DNA from: DATJXG01 sp035500455
Lineage (GTDB): Bacteria > Acidobacteriota > Terriglobia > Terriglobales > Acidobacteriaceae
NCBI GenBank assembly: GCA_035500455.1
Contig: DATJXG010000026.1
Coordinates: 1 to 14,149, forward strand
Reading direction: 5' to 3'
Length of the DNA: 14,149 nt
Within the stretch, counting starts at the first letter, position 1. Every line of letters begins with the position of its first letter. The translations under genes and the position numbers were made by a program. This document shows positions 6,497 to 13,648 of this stretch, in pieces. Below the pieces are notes generated by a model that was given only the letters and a program-made list of their open reading frames with translations, was not told the origin of the DNA and made no database searches.

Positions 6497-6530
6497 GGGA
6501 TTTCCCCGATGCGGCAATGGGTATTTCCCC
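6497..6530. promoter_or_regulatory. Two GGG-ATTTCCCC boxes in the divergent promoter region
   Basis: GGGATTTCCCC (6497-6507) and GGGTATTTCCCC (6519-6530) share ATTTCCCC at a 23-bp spacing, about two helical turns. Each is an imperfect palindrome. They lie about 45-80 bp upstream of the putative -35 box of the sigma-54 regulator gene. They look like a tandem operator, of unknown protein. Confidence 0.4.
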
Positions 6531-6573
6531 TACTGACTGTCATTCCAATTTCGTAGCAGGCAGATTATTTCTC

Positions 6574-6601
6574 TTGCCGACAACACAATTTCGGTTATTA
6601 T
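6574..6601 (+). promoter_or_regulatory. Putative sigma-70 promoter of the sigma-54 regulator gene
   Basis: TTGCCG (6574-6579) and TATTAT (6596-6601) are separated by 16 bp. The start of transcription would be near 6608, before the ATGs at 6637 and 6676. This favours those starts over an upstream in-frame ATG at 6439. No -24/-12 sigma-54 promoter is seen. Confidence 0.42.
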
Positions 6602-6636
6602 CTGTGGCGCTAAAAGCATTTTTCAGTATCGGGGAC

Positions 6637-8727
6637 ATGCTCGAGGGGGCTTGGGGCAGTGTTTGGCTCGCGCAAATGGTCCCGGAAATTCAGCCGGAAG
6701 TAGACGTCGAATTGCGGCGAAACGAAGCGTTGCTTTCGATGACGGACGTGCTGGTCCGCCATCAGAGCCTGCCTGAGTTGTTTCTCGAACTAGCCGAGCG
6801 GCTTCACCAGGTTCTTGCTTTCGAGGTTGCCGGTGTCGCGCTGCACGACCCCGCCAAGAATTCATTCAACTTGCACGCCTGGGAGGGCGGAGATGTAGTG
6901 GAAGCATGCGCCGAGCTGCCGCTGGCAGACACCACTGCGGGTTGGGTTTGGCAGAGCCAGCAGCCTCTCCTGTTTGGAGATATTCGCCCGGAGTCGCGTT
7001 TCTCACTTTGTTTGAGCATCCTCAAGGAAAAGAACATCGTTTCATTTTGTGAACTCCCGTTGAGCACCACGCAACGGCGATTGGGCACGCTGGGTTTGGG
7101 CAGCAGCCGGGCCGCGGCATACAGCCAGCAGGACTTGCATTTTCTGGAACAAGTGGCCCGGCTGGTAACCCTGGCGCTGGAGAACGCATTCTCCCGCGGC
7201 GCCCTGGAGGAGGAAAAGAACCGGCTGCAGATGTTGTTGGAAGTCAATTCTGCGCTGGTTCCGAACCTGAACCTGCAGGATTCGTTTCCCGCGATCGCCA
7301 AGTATATCGGCAAGGTCATCAAGCACGATTTTGCCAGCATCGGCCTCTATGACGAAGCCGCTCAGTGCATGCGCAAGTACGCTACATATTCGGGTGAAAT
7401 TCTCGGTCCGTTTGCCGACCAGGAAGAGTACTCGGTAAGGGAGACGTTTTCCGGCCAGGCCTTTCTCACCCACGAAGTGAAAATCGGCAACCGGGAAGAC
7501 ATTGCGTCCCAGGCCTATCCCATTTACCGGTACTTCCTGCAGCATGGCATTCAGACCATCTGCTGCCTGCCGCTGATTACCCGCAAAGGCGCTTTGGGAA
7601 CGCTTAACCTGGCCAGCAAAGAAGAGAACGCCATTTCTCCGCGGGATATCAGCCTGCTCAAACAGATTGCCGCGCAGATCGCGGTCGCTATCGACAACGC
7701 CAGCGCCTACAGGGAAATTGCGGGTTTGAAAGAGAAACTGTCGGAGGAGAAGCTCTACCTGCAGGGCGAGATCCGCTCGGAGTTGAACTTCGAAGAGATC
7801 ATCGGCGAAAGCCCGGTGCTCAAACGTCTGTTGGAGCAAGCGAAAACCGTAGCCCCAAGCGATGCCACGGTGCTCATCCTGGGGGAAACCGGAACCGGTA
7901 AGGAACTGATCGCCCGGGCCGTCCATCGTATGAGCGCGCGCAAAGACGCCAGCTTTATCAAGTTGAATTGCGCCGCCATCCCCACCGGTCTGCTGGAAAG
8001 CGAACTCTTCGGCCACGAAAAAGGGGCGTTCACCGGCGCCATCAGCCAGAAAGTGGGGCGGCTGGAACTGGCGGATAAGGGCACGCTGTTTCTGGATGAG
8101 GTGGGAGATATTCCTCTGGAACTGCAACCCAAGTTGCTGCGCGTGCTGCAGGACCAGGAGTTCGAACGCCTGGGGAGCACACGCACCCGGCGGGTGAACA
8201 TTCGCCTGGTTGCCGCCACCAACCGTGACCTGGCGGAAGGAGTAGCCTCCAAGACATTTCGCAGCGACCTGTATTATCGCCTCAATGTCTTTCCAGTTCG
8301 CCTGCCGCCATTGCGGGATCGCAAGGACGACATCCCGCTGCTGGTGCGTTACTTTGTACAGAAATTCGCCCGCCGGATGAACAAGCAGATCGAGACGATC
8401 CCCATTAAGGCAATGAACGAACTGGTGGAGTGGGACTGGCCGGGCAACGTGCGGGAACTGGAGAATTTTATCGAGCGCTCGGTGATTCTTTCGACCGGGC
8501 CGGCTCTGACGGTGCCGCTTGCCGAACTCAGCGCCTCGCCAAGAACTACTTCCCACCCGGGAACGTTGGAGAGTCTGGAGCGAGAACACATCCTGCGCGC
8601 CCTGCGCGAAAGCGGCGGCACGATTTCCGGATTGCACGGCGCCGCCGCCCGCCTCGGCTTGAAGCGCACCACGCTGCAGTCACGCATGCAGCGCATGGGA
8701 ATCAGCCGGCAAGAGTATGAAAACTGA
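6637..8727 (+). CDS. Sigma-54-dependent transcriptional activator with two GAF domains and Fis-type HTH
   Basis: Protein of 696 aa. It is a cytoplasmic enhancer-binding protein that opens sigma-54 RNA polymerase promoters using ATP. Order of parts: GAF 1 (about 45-185), GAF 2 (about 209-360), a short coiled linker, an AAA+ domain (about 385-620), and a C-terminal Fis-type helix-turn-helix (about 650-693). The AAA+ domain has Walker A GETGTGKE (416-423), the sigma-54-contacting GAFTGA (463-468), Walker B LFLDE (Asp487-Glu488) and WPGNVREL (from 601). All key residues are intact. It has no receiver domain, so the GAF domains probably sense a small molecule or redox signal. The start is uncertain: ATG 6637 or 6676 both follow the putative promoter and neither has a good Shine-Dalgarno. 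An open frame continues to ATG 6439 but through promoter-like sequence. No sigma-54 promoter or obvious target gene was found nearby. Confidence 0.93.
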   Translation: MLEGAWGSVWLAQMVPEIQPEVDVELRRNEALLSMTDVLVRHQSLPELFLELAERLHQVLAFEVAGVALHDPAKNSFNLHAWEGGDVVEACAELPLADTTAGWVWQSQQPLLFGDIRPESRFSLCLSILKEKNIVSFCELPLSTTQRRLGTLGLGSSRAAAYSQQDLHFLEQVARLVTLALENAFSRGALEEEKNRLQMLLEVNSALVPNLNLQDSFPAIAKYIGKVIKHDFASIGLYDEAAQCMRKYATYSGEILGPFADQEEYSVRETFSGQAFLTHEVKIGNREDIASQAYPIYRYFLQHGIQTICCLPLITRKGALGTLNLASKEENAISPRDISLLKQIAAQIAVAIDNASAYREIAGLKEKLSEEKLYLQGEIRSELNFEEIIGESPVLKRLLEQAKTVAPSDATVLILGETGTGKELIARAVHRMSARKDASFIKLNCAAIPTGLLESELFGHEKGAFTGAISQKVGRLELADKGTLFLDEVGDIPLELQPKLLRVLQDQEFERLGSTRTRRVNIRLVAATNRDLAEGVASKTFRSDLYYRLNVFPVRLPPLRDRKDDIPLLVRYFVQKFARRMNKQIETIPIKAMNELVEWDWPGNVRELENFIERSVILSTGPALTVPLAELSASPRTTSHPGTLESLEREHILRALRESGGTISGLHGAAARLGLKRTTLQSRMQRMGISRQEYEN

Positions 8728-9273
8728 GGCGCGGCTGCCGAGATTTCGGCACTCTGCCGCACCGCCGTCAGATTTCGGCGTTGCTTCCTGCCTTCCTCTA
8801 CACCCCTGACGGCACCCACAAGCTTTGATTCCAATGAGTTAGCTATTTCGTCCACATTTGGAACAAGACCTGCGTGAGCTAAGCTCGCAGCTCGGGGATC
8901 TAACTGACTTTTCTCCTGGTGTTCGTTCCAAGATCAAGTTGACGTGTCGGCGGGAGCCGGTTCGGGGATTTGTGTACGCAGGCGACGTGTCTCTGGGGTG
9001 GCCTCAATGGAGCAGTTCGCGGTACCGCTGGATCCGCTGTATCTATTCGCATGTGGTGTGTTGTGGCGAACCGAGGGCGATACCGGCGCCGGATGGGAAC
9101 TGGTGCACGGATTGAAGTCGCGGGAGGACGGGACGCGCGCCGTAGCAGCCGGAGCGATGGCGAAGACCCGGCACGGACGGCTGCTGGCGCGCGACCTGCG
9201 GCGAGCCAGGAGCCGCTCCTGCATCCCTGCCGTCATTCCTCTTCGCAGGGCCCCAAAATTGGCCGAGGTGACA
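8728..9273. other. 546-bp stretch without a convincing gene between two regulator genes
   Basis: TGCCGA-GATT-TCGGCA at 8736-8751 is a 6-4-6 inverted repeat right after the stop of the sigma-54 regulator. Its AGATTTCGGC core recurs at 8770-8779. An Fnr-box-like TTGAT-TCCA-ATGAG lies near 8825-8838, but its right half is poor. Open frames on both strands have compositions typical of chance frames in GC-rich DNA (many Arg, Ser, Pro) and no family resemblance. I see no tRNA or clear terminator. It may hold long regulatory DNA, a small RNA or a decayed gene. Confidence 0.5.
9265..9270 (+). promoter_or_regulatory. Ribosome binding site of the Crp/Fnr regulator gene
   Basis: GAGGTG stands 3 nt before the ATG at 9274. 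The spacing is tight but it supports this start over the long upstream extension of the frame, which has no family resemblance. Confidence 0.5.
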
Positions 9274-9987
9274 ATGAAGACTCCCTACGGGATGGAAATT
9301 GTCGAGAGCTGTGCTTCGTGCAAACTGCGAAAGGGGTCCTGGTTCTGCGGGCTGCCGCCGGACGCGTTGCAGGCGTTCAGTGACGCCAGCCGCCCCAACA
9401 TCTATCCCGGTGGGGCACTGCTGTTCGTGGAAGGGCAGGCGCCGCGCGGCGTGTTCGTGGTGTGCGGGGGAAAAGTGAAGCTTTCCACCACCTCGCGCGA
9501 CGGCAAAATCCTGATCCTGAAAGTTGCCGAGGACGGCGAGGTGCTGGGCTTGAGCGCCGCCATCACCGGCACCTGCTACGAGATCACGGCGGAGACCATC
9601 GGCCCCTGCCAGGTGAATTTCGTCAAGCGCGATGCCTTGCTGAAGATGATGGAGAAATACGGCGAGTTGGGCTCGCGCGCCGCCCTGGCCCTGAGCCGGG
9701 AGTTCCAGTCGGTGTACCGCGACATTCACGAACTGGTGCTCTCGCGTTCTTCCGCCGGCAAGCTGGCGCGGCTTTTGCTCTCCTGGTCGCCGGCAAGAGA
9801 TAACGGAAACCGCGAGGTCAGCCTGGGCGGCAGCATCACCCACGAGGAGATTGCGCAGATGATCGGCGCCTCCCGCGAGACTGTGACCCGCCTGCTGAGC
9901 GAACTCAAGAAAAAGGAGTTCATTCGCATTGAGGGTTCAACGCTGGTCATCCGTGATCGGCCGGCGTTGGAAGCGCTGGCTGCGTAG
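9274..9987 (+). CDS. Crp/Fnr-family transcriptional regulator with Fnr-like cysteines
   Basis: Protein of 237 aa. A beta-barrel sensor domain (about 28-140, with YPGGALLFVEGQAPRGVFVV and GKVKLSTTSRDGK) is joined by a long helix to a winged helix-turn-helix (about 165-230). The recognition helix SRETVTRLL (Arg201, Glu202, Arg206) has the R-E-x-x-x-R pattern of Crp, which suggests TGTGA-type half-sites. The N-terminus carries Cys13, Cys16 and Cys25, and Cys112 in ETIGPCQVNF aligns by eye with Cys122 of E. coli Fnr. Four such cysteines could hold an oxygen-sensitive iron-sulfur cluster, although the spacing (CX2CX8C) differs from Fnr. The barrel lacks an obvious cAMP-binding R-S motif. The start at ATG 9274 has GAGGTG upstream; M7 (9292) is an alternative. 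It lies directly upstream of the Rieske oxygenase operon and could regulate it, but that is only inferred from position. Confidence 0.92.
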   Translation: MKTPYGMEIVESCASCKLRKGSWFCGLPPDALQAFSDASRPNIYPGGALLFVEGQAPRGVFVVCGGKVKLSTTSRDGKILILKVAEDGEVLGLSAAITGTCYEITAETIGPCQVNFVKRDALLKMMEKYGELGSRAALALSREFQSVYRDIHELVLSRSSAGKLARLLLSWSPARDNGNREVSLGGSITHEEIAQMIGASRETVTRLLSELKKKEFIRIEGSTLVIRDRPALEALAA

Positions 9988-10004
9988 CTGATTTGCAGCC
10001 TGAG

Positions 10005-10033
10005 GGCGGCCGGTCACCCCCCTTCCGGCCGCC
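10005..10033 (+). terminator. Strong GC hairpin after the Crp/Fnr gene, possible terminator
   Basis: GGCGGCCGG (10005-10013), an 11-nt loop and CCGGCCGCC (10025-10033) form a perfect 9-bp stem 17 nt after the stop codon. It is followed by TCCCCC rather than a T run, so it may pause or stabilise rather than terminate by the classical route. Confidence 0.45.
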
Positions 10034-10220
10034 TCCCCCGCTCGGAGGCATGCGTCCGGCGCCGTGTGCTTTGTAATCTTGCGGTTTGGTTCAACGCGAA
10101 GGTCGCAAAGAACCTTGAAGAACAAGCTTTCACTCTCTTCCCTGGTTCGGCAAACCGAATCCTCGCCATGAAATACCTGAATAGCCGCAGACCCTCGGGC
10201 TGGGTTATGGTAAATCTCTC

Positions 10221-10252
10221 TGCTGCCGGCGTCCTGCTCCAAACCGGCAGCA
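10221..10252. promoter_or_regulatory. Perfect 9-bp inverted repeat 16 nt before the Rieske oxygenase start
   Basis: TGCTGCCGG (10221-10229), 14 nt, then CCGGCAGCA (10244-10252). It could be an operator for a dimeric regulator or, if transcribed, a hairpin in the leader that affects translation of the gene starting at 10269. No clear -10/-35 pair could be assigned here; TATGGT near 10206-10211 is a weak -10 candidate. Confidence 0.5.
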
Positions 10253-10268
10253 CACATCCCAAAACCCT

Positions 10269-11234
10269 ATGCTCGATGACCCACTATTGTTCAACGAATG
10301 GCTGGCAGTGGGGTGGTCATCGGAGGTCGGAGCCGTCCCGAAATCGCAGCGCCTCTTGGGACGCGACCTGGTGCTCTGGCGCAGCGCCCAGGCAATTCAT
10401 GCCTGGGAAGATTTGTGCCTGCACCGCGGGGCGCGGCTTTCGCTCGGGACGGTGAGCCAGGACTGCCTGGTTTGTCCCTATCATCATTGGGAATATGACG
10501 CTTCCGGCAAGTGCGTACGCATTCCCACGCATCCCGACCAGCCTCCGCCGGTGCGCGCGCGGGCCACAACCTTCCATGTCCGCGAGAGGTATGGGCTGAT
10601 CTGGGTGTGCCTGGGGACGCCGCAGCGCGATATTCCATGCTTTCCGGAGGCGGAAGATTCTTCCTATCGCAACGTGTTGGCCGGGCCTTACGTTTTTCAG
10701 GCAAACGGGCCGCGGGTGATCGAGAATTTTCTAGACGTGGCGCACTTGCCCTTTGTTCACGCTGGCCTGCTGGGCGATCCGGCCCGCCCCGAGATTGAGG
10801 ATTACCAGGTGGAGGCGGCGCCCGAAGGAATTCTGGCGAAAGACATTCGGGTTTGGCAGCCCGATCCCGACGGCACCGGCAAGCCGGCGCAGGTGTTCTA
10901 CACCTACCGGGTGCTGCGCCCGCTGACTGCGTGTTTCACCAAGAGCCAGGGCGAGCAGAAATTCTGCATGCTGGATACGGTGACGCCGGTGGCCGCGGGC
11001 GAGAGTCTGGCGTGGGTGATCCTGAGCTTCAATTATGCCAAGGACCTGCCCGCGGAGGAACTCCGGAGTTTCCAGGATCGGGTGAGCCTGCAGGATAAAG
11101 CCATCGTGGAATCGCAGCGGCCCGAACTGCTGCCGCTCGACCTGCAAGCCGAATTGCATTTGAAGTCCGACCGGATTGCGATCGCCTACCGGCGCTGGCT
11201 GAAAGAGCTGGGGCTGCGGTATGGTGCGGCATGA
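10269..11234 (+). CDS. Rieske non-heme iron oxygenase, alpha subunit (VanA/HpxD/NdmA-type)
   Basis: Protein of 321 aa. The Rieske [2Fe-2S] ligands are Cys50 and His52 (CLHRGARL) and Cys69 and His72 (CPYHHW). The catalytic mononuclear iron motif ENFLDVAHLPFVH supplies His159 and His164, with Asn153 and Asp156 in the usual places for electron transfer from the neighbouring subunit. The size and layout fit single-component-type oxygenases that demethylate or hydroxylate small molecules (vanillate demethylase, methylxanthine N-demethylase, HpxD) rather than the larger ring dioxygenases. No reductase or ferredoxin gene is adjacent, so electrons must come from an unlinked partner. The stop overlaps the start of a permease gene (ATGA at 11231-11234), so the permease probably imports its substrate. 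The ATG at 10269 is the first in-frame start before the conserved N-terminus; no Shine-Dalgarno is visible. The substrate is inferred only from the permease. Confidence 0.92.
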   Translation: MLDDPLLFNEWLAVGWSSEVGAVPKSQRLLGRDLVLWRSAQAIHAWEDLCLHRGARLSLGTVSQDCLVCPYHHWEYDASGKCVRIPTHPDQPPPVRARATTFHVRERYGLIWVCLGTPQRDIPCFPEAEDSSYRNVLAGPYVFQANGPRVIENFLDVAHLPFVHAGLLGDPARPEIEDYQVEAAPEGILAKDIRVWQPDPDGTGKPAQVFYTYRVLRPLTACFTKSQGEQKFCMLDTVTPVAAGESLAWVILSFNYAKDLPAEELRSFQDRVSLQDKAIVESQRPELLPLDLQAELHLKSDRIAIAYRRWLKELGLRYGAA

Positions 11235-12823
11235 GCGCCACCGACACGGTAGCCCACGCCAGCCGGCCGCGCTCTCCGAAGTGGTTTGCGCCGGGAGATT
11301 TTGAAGCTTCCCTCGGGCTATTCTTTAGCGGGTTTCCTGATCTGCTGCTGATCGCGGGCCTGGCGCCTCTGTGCGGATTCTCCACTGACCTGGTGGTCAC
11401 GCGAATTCTGCCCGGCGTGGCCGTGTCGATCTTTCTGGGCAATCTCTTCTACGCGTGGCAGGCACATCAGCTGGCGTTGCGCAGCGGCCGCAACGACGTC
11501 ACCGCGATTCCTTTCGGGGTAAACACGCCGACCATCTTCGCCTACATTTTCCTGATCATGCTGCCGGTGTATGAGCGCACGCATGATCCCCATATCGTGT
11601 GGCAGGTGGGGGTGATCGCCAGCTTCGTCAGCGGGCTGGTGCAAACTGCGGGCGCATTTTGCACTGACTGGATGCGCCGCCACGTGCCGCGCGCCGCTCT
11701 GCTCTGCCCGCTCGCCGGAATTGCGATGGCTTTCCTGTGCCTGGGGTTCATCTTTGGCGTGTTCCAGGTTCCCGGCGTGGCGCTGCTGCCCGCGGTCATT
11801 ATTTTGACGGTGTACGCTTCGCGGCTGCGTTTGCCGTTTCGCCTGCCGGCGGCGTTGATCGCGATGGCGGTGGGCGCGCTGGCTGCCCTGGCGCTGGGAG
11901 CGTGGCATCTTTACACTCCGCCCGCGGCCCAGCCGCTGACCGCGATTGGGCTGCACCTGCCGCATCCGGTCAACCTGATCGCCTTTCTGCGGCAGGGCGA
12001 AGGCTGGAAGTACCTGTCGATCATCCTGCCGATGAGCACTTTGGACACGCTGGTCTCGCTGCAGATTCTGGAGAGCGTGAAGCTGGCGGGGGATGACTAT
12101 CCTACGATGCCGTCGCTGCTGGTGAATGGAGTTGCGACTATCGTGGCGGCGGGGTTTGGAAGTCCGTTTCCGACCACGCTTTACTTCGGCCACCTGGCAC
12201 ACAAGGGCAACGGCGCGCGCGCCGGATATTCCGTGTTGAGCGGAGCGGCGGTGATGCTGCTCTGCGTTTCCGGCCTGGTGCCGCTGGTGCTGCGGGTGGT
12301 GCCGCTGGAAGTAGTGGCCATGGTGGTAGTGTGGTTTGGGCTGGTGATGGTGGGGCAGGCGTTCCAGGAAGTTTCCAAAGATCACTGCATTGCGGTGGCG
12401 CTGGGGCTGATTCCCATGCTGGCTTCGTGGGCGCTGCAACTGGTGGACCTGGCGGCGAGGAAAGCGGGATCGAGCCTGTTCGAGACCGCGCCCCGCTTCG
12501 GGGACGAACTGGCCATCTACGGGATGATCGCGCTCAGCCAGGGGGCGCTGCTGGTCTCGATGGTGTGGTCAGCGGTGCTGGCATGGATCTTCGACCGGCG
12601 GTTTATGCAGGCGGCAGTCTGGCTGTTTGCCGGCTCGGCGCTGTCATACTTCGGATTGATTCACGCTTACGTGCTCACGCCGCAGGGAGTAGGGAACAAG
12701 ATCGGCTTGTTCGCCGCGCCCGCGTTCGTGGTCACGTATGCCGCGGGTGCGCTGTTCCTGGTGGCGTGCCACTTCTACGCGGCGCGGTCAGCGAGGCCGT
12801 TTGCGGCTGTTGACGTAGATTAG
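11231..12823 (+). CDS. NCS2/AzgA-like nucleobase permease
   Basis: Protein of 530 aa, strongly hydrophobic, with about 12-14 membrane segments and a short cytoplasmic N-terminus. Segments resemble the NCS2 (xanthine/uracil permease) fold, especially the AzgA branch. DVTAIPFGVNTPTIFAY stands where the first half-helix motif is expected. LPMSTLDTLVSLQILESVKLAGDD resembles the AzgA 'FDT-GT' helix. GFGSPFPTTLYFGHLAHKGNGARAG matches the second binding-site region, where AzgA has a GTS-TTYIE-like motif. The usual acidic residue there is replaced by Tyr-Phe-Gly-His, so the substrate may not be a classical purine. The start overlaps the Rieske oxygenase stop by ATGA, meaning one mRNA and probably one pathway. 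The protein likely imports a purine, pyrimidine or similar ring compound across the inner membrane by proton symport. Family placement is good; substrate is open. Confidence 0.85.
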   Translation: MSATDTVAHASRPRSPKWFAPGDFEASLGLFFSGFPDLLLIAGLAPLCGFSTDLVVTRILPGVAVSIFLGNLFYAWQAHQLALRSGRNDVTAIPFGVNTPTIFAYIFLIMLPVYERTHDPHIVWQVGVIASFVSGLVQTAGAFCTDWMRRHVPRAALLCPLAGIAMAFLCLGFIFGVFQVPGVALLPAVIILTVYASRLRLPFRLPAALIAMAVGALAALALGAWHLYTPPAAQPLTAIGLHLPHPVNLIAFLRQGEGWKYLSIILPMSTLDTLVSLQILESVKLAGDDYPTMPSLLVNGVATIVAAGFGSPFPTTLYFGHLAHKGNGARAGYSVLSGAAVMLLCVSGLVPLVLRVVPLEVVAMVVVWFGLVMVGQAFQEVSKDHCIAVALGLIPMLASWALQLVDLAARKAGSSLFETAPRFGDELAIYGMIALSQGALLVSMVWSAVLAWIFDRRFMQAAVWLFAGSALSYFGLIHAYVLTPQGVGNKIGLFAAPAFVVTYAAGALFLVACHFYAARSARPFAAVDVD

Positions 12824-12848
12824 GAAGATTCGCGGTCGGCCACGTTTT

Positions 12849-12889
12849 TCTTTGCGCTCTTTGAGTCTTTGCGGTGACTGACTGCAAAG
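12849..12889. repeat. CTTTG repeat with hairpin after the permease gene
   Basis: TCTTTGCGC, TCTTTGAG and TCTTTGCGG follow one another from 12849. The last copy, CTTTGCGGT (12867-12875), can pair with ACTGCAAAG (12881-12889) across a 5-nt loop with one G-T pair. It lies between two convergent genes and resembles a dispersed intergenic repeat. It may act as a weak terminator; there is no T run after the stem. Confidence 0.4.
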
Positions 12890-12944
12890 TGTGCGATGCT
12901 CGGGGAAGCCGCCACGTCGCAAACTTCAACTAGACGAACGAAAA

Positions 12945-13529
12945 TCAAGAAGATGTCTTCGCCGCCTCAAGCGGCTTCTTCCAATCACGGCCGGCATATC
13001 CCAGGCTGGCAGTCTGCTTGCCGATCTCGCGGTAAACCTCCGGATCGCTCGGTTGCCATGTGCCCAGGCCGTCCACGTAACGGTTGAACATGCAGAAGGC
13101 GGCCGCGATCAGCACGGTGTCGTGGATCTCCTTGTCGGTAGCGCCATTCCGCCGTGCGCGTTCAATGTCTTCGGGGCCAACTTGCTTTCCGCCTTTCTGC
13201 ACCTTCCCCGCGATCGCCAGCAGGGCTTTCATTTTCTCAGAAATCGGAGCCGCCTCGAAGTTGCGGTTGATTTCGCCAATCAGGGCGTAATCGGCGTCGC
13301 TGCCGCCAAGATGCTGGGCAGCAGTCGAGCCGTGGCAGCTCTGGCAGTAAAAACAGTCGTTTTGCGACGACACGTAGGCCGCGATCATCTCCCGCTCAGC
13401 GGGTGTAAGGGTGTGGGAATCGCGCAGCAGCACTTCAACCAGTTCACACAAGGGCTTGGTGGTGGCGGGGCTGAAGGCCAGCAATCCGCGGATGCCCGGA
13501 AGTCCATCGGCTACCGGAATGTAAGCCAC
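12945..13529 (-). CDS. AhpD-like peroxidase-related protein (carboxymuconolactone decarboxylase family)
   Basis: Protein of 194 aa. The AhpD-type active site is intact: Glu47, then Cys59-X2-Cys62 and His66 (NDCFYCQSCHG), with the 12-residue spacing between Glu and the first Cys as in AhpD. These residues form a thiol-disulfide and proton-relay centre that reduces peroxides or partner proteins such as AhpC. The length and the C-terminal extension (FNRYVDGLGTW and following) fit the 'uncharacterized peroxidase-related' subgroup. The cytoplasm is the likely location, as there is no signal peptide. The start is GTG at 13529 with GGAGGTG 5 nt upstream and no better ATG. No ahpC is adjacent. It is convergent with the permease gene and follows the DUF4097-like gene, which seems to have its own terminator. 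Confidence 0.9.
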   Translation of the reverse strand: MAYIPVADGLPGIRGLLAFSPATTKPLCELVEVLLRDSHTLTPAEREMIAAYVSSQNDCFYCQSCHGSTAAQHLGGSDADYALIGEINRNFEAAPISEKMKALLAIAGKVQKGGKQVGPEDIERARRNGATDKEIHDTVLIAAAFCMFNRYVDGLGTWQPSDPEVYREIGKQTASLGYAGRDWKKPLEAAKTSS

Positions 13530-13534
13530 TCGTT

Positions 13535-13541
13535 CACCTCC
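13535..13541 (-). promoter_or_regulatory. Ribosome binding site of the AhpD-like gene
   Basis: GGAGGTG on the minus strand, 5 nt before the GTG at 13529. It is the strongest Shine-Dalgarno in the window and fixes the GTG start. Confidence 0.8.
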
Positions 13542-13616
13542 AGAATGCGGGAGTCCCGCCGGCGAAAAAGCAGTGGGAGCACGTTAAGGGCGAGAACGAG
13601 AGTGGGACAATCCTAG

Positions 13617-13641
13617 AAAAACACTAGCCGGACGCGCCGGC
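13617..13641 (-). terminator. Probable intrinsic terminator of the DUF4097-like gene
   Basis: On the minus strand GCCGG, a 5-nt loop and CCGGC (13641-13627) begin 7 nt after the stop codon. TAGTG and five T residues follow (13621-13617). The stem is short but the arrangement is right. Confidence 0.5.
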
Positions 13642-13648
13642 GCCAGGG

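Noticed and set aside
6439..6636. 66-residue N-terminal extension of the sigma-54 regulator
   Set aside because: It runs through the palindromic boxes and a promoter-like TTGCCG-N16-TATTAT and lacks family resemblance; a true start there is not fully excluded.
7042..8637. 531-codon open frame on the minus strand opposite the sigma-54 regulator
   Set aside because: Composition is typical of antisense frames in GC-rich genes; the plus strand has all AAA+ motifs intact.
8744..8760. Sigma-54 (-24/-12) promoter CGGCAC...GCA
   Set aside because: The GG to GC spacing is one base short of the required distance and no gene starts just downstream.
8823..8838. Fnr box TTGAT-N4-ATCAA
   Set aside because: Only the left half matches; the right half is ATGAG and the nearby regulator has a Crp-like recognition helix.
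8944..9273. 110-residue N-terminal extension of the Crp/Fnr protein
   Set aside because: The extension is Arg/Ala/Gly-rich with no domain, and family members start close to the Cys-rich segment; GAGGTG precedes ATG 9274.
10066..10455. 129-codon plus-strand frame upstream of and overlapping the Rieske gene
   Set aside because: No motif, overlaps the conserved Rieske N-terminus in another frame and contains the palindrome before the operon.
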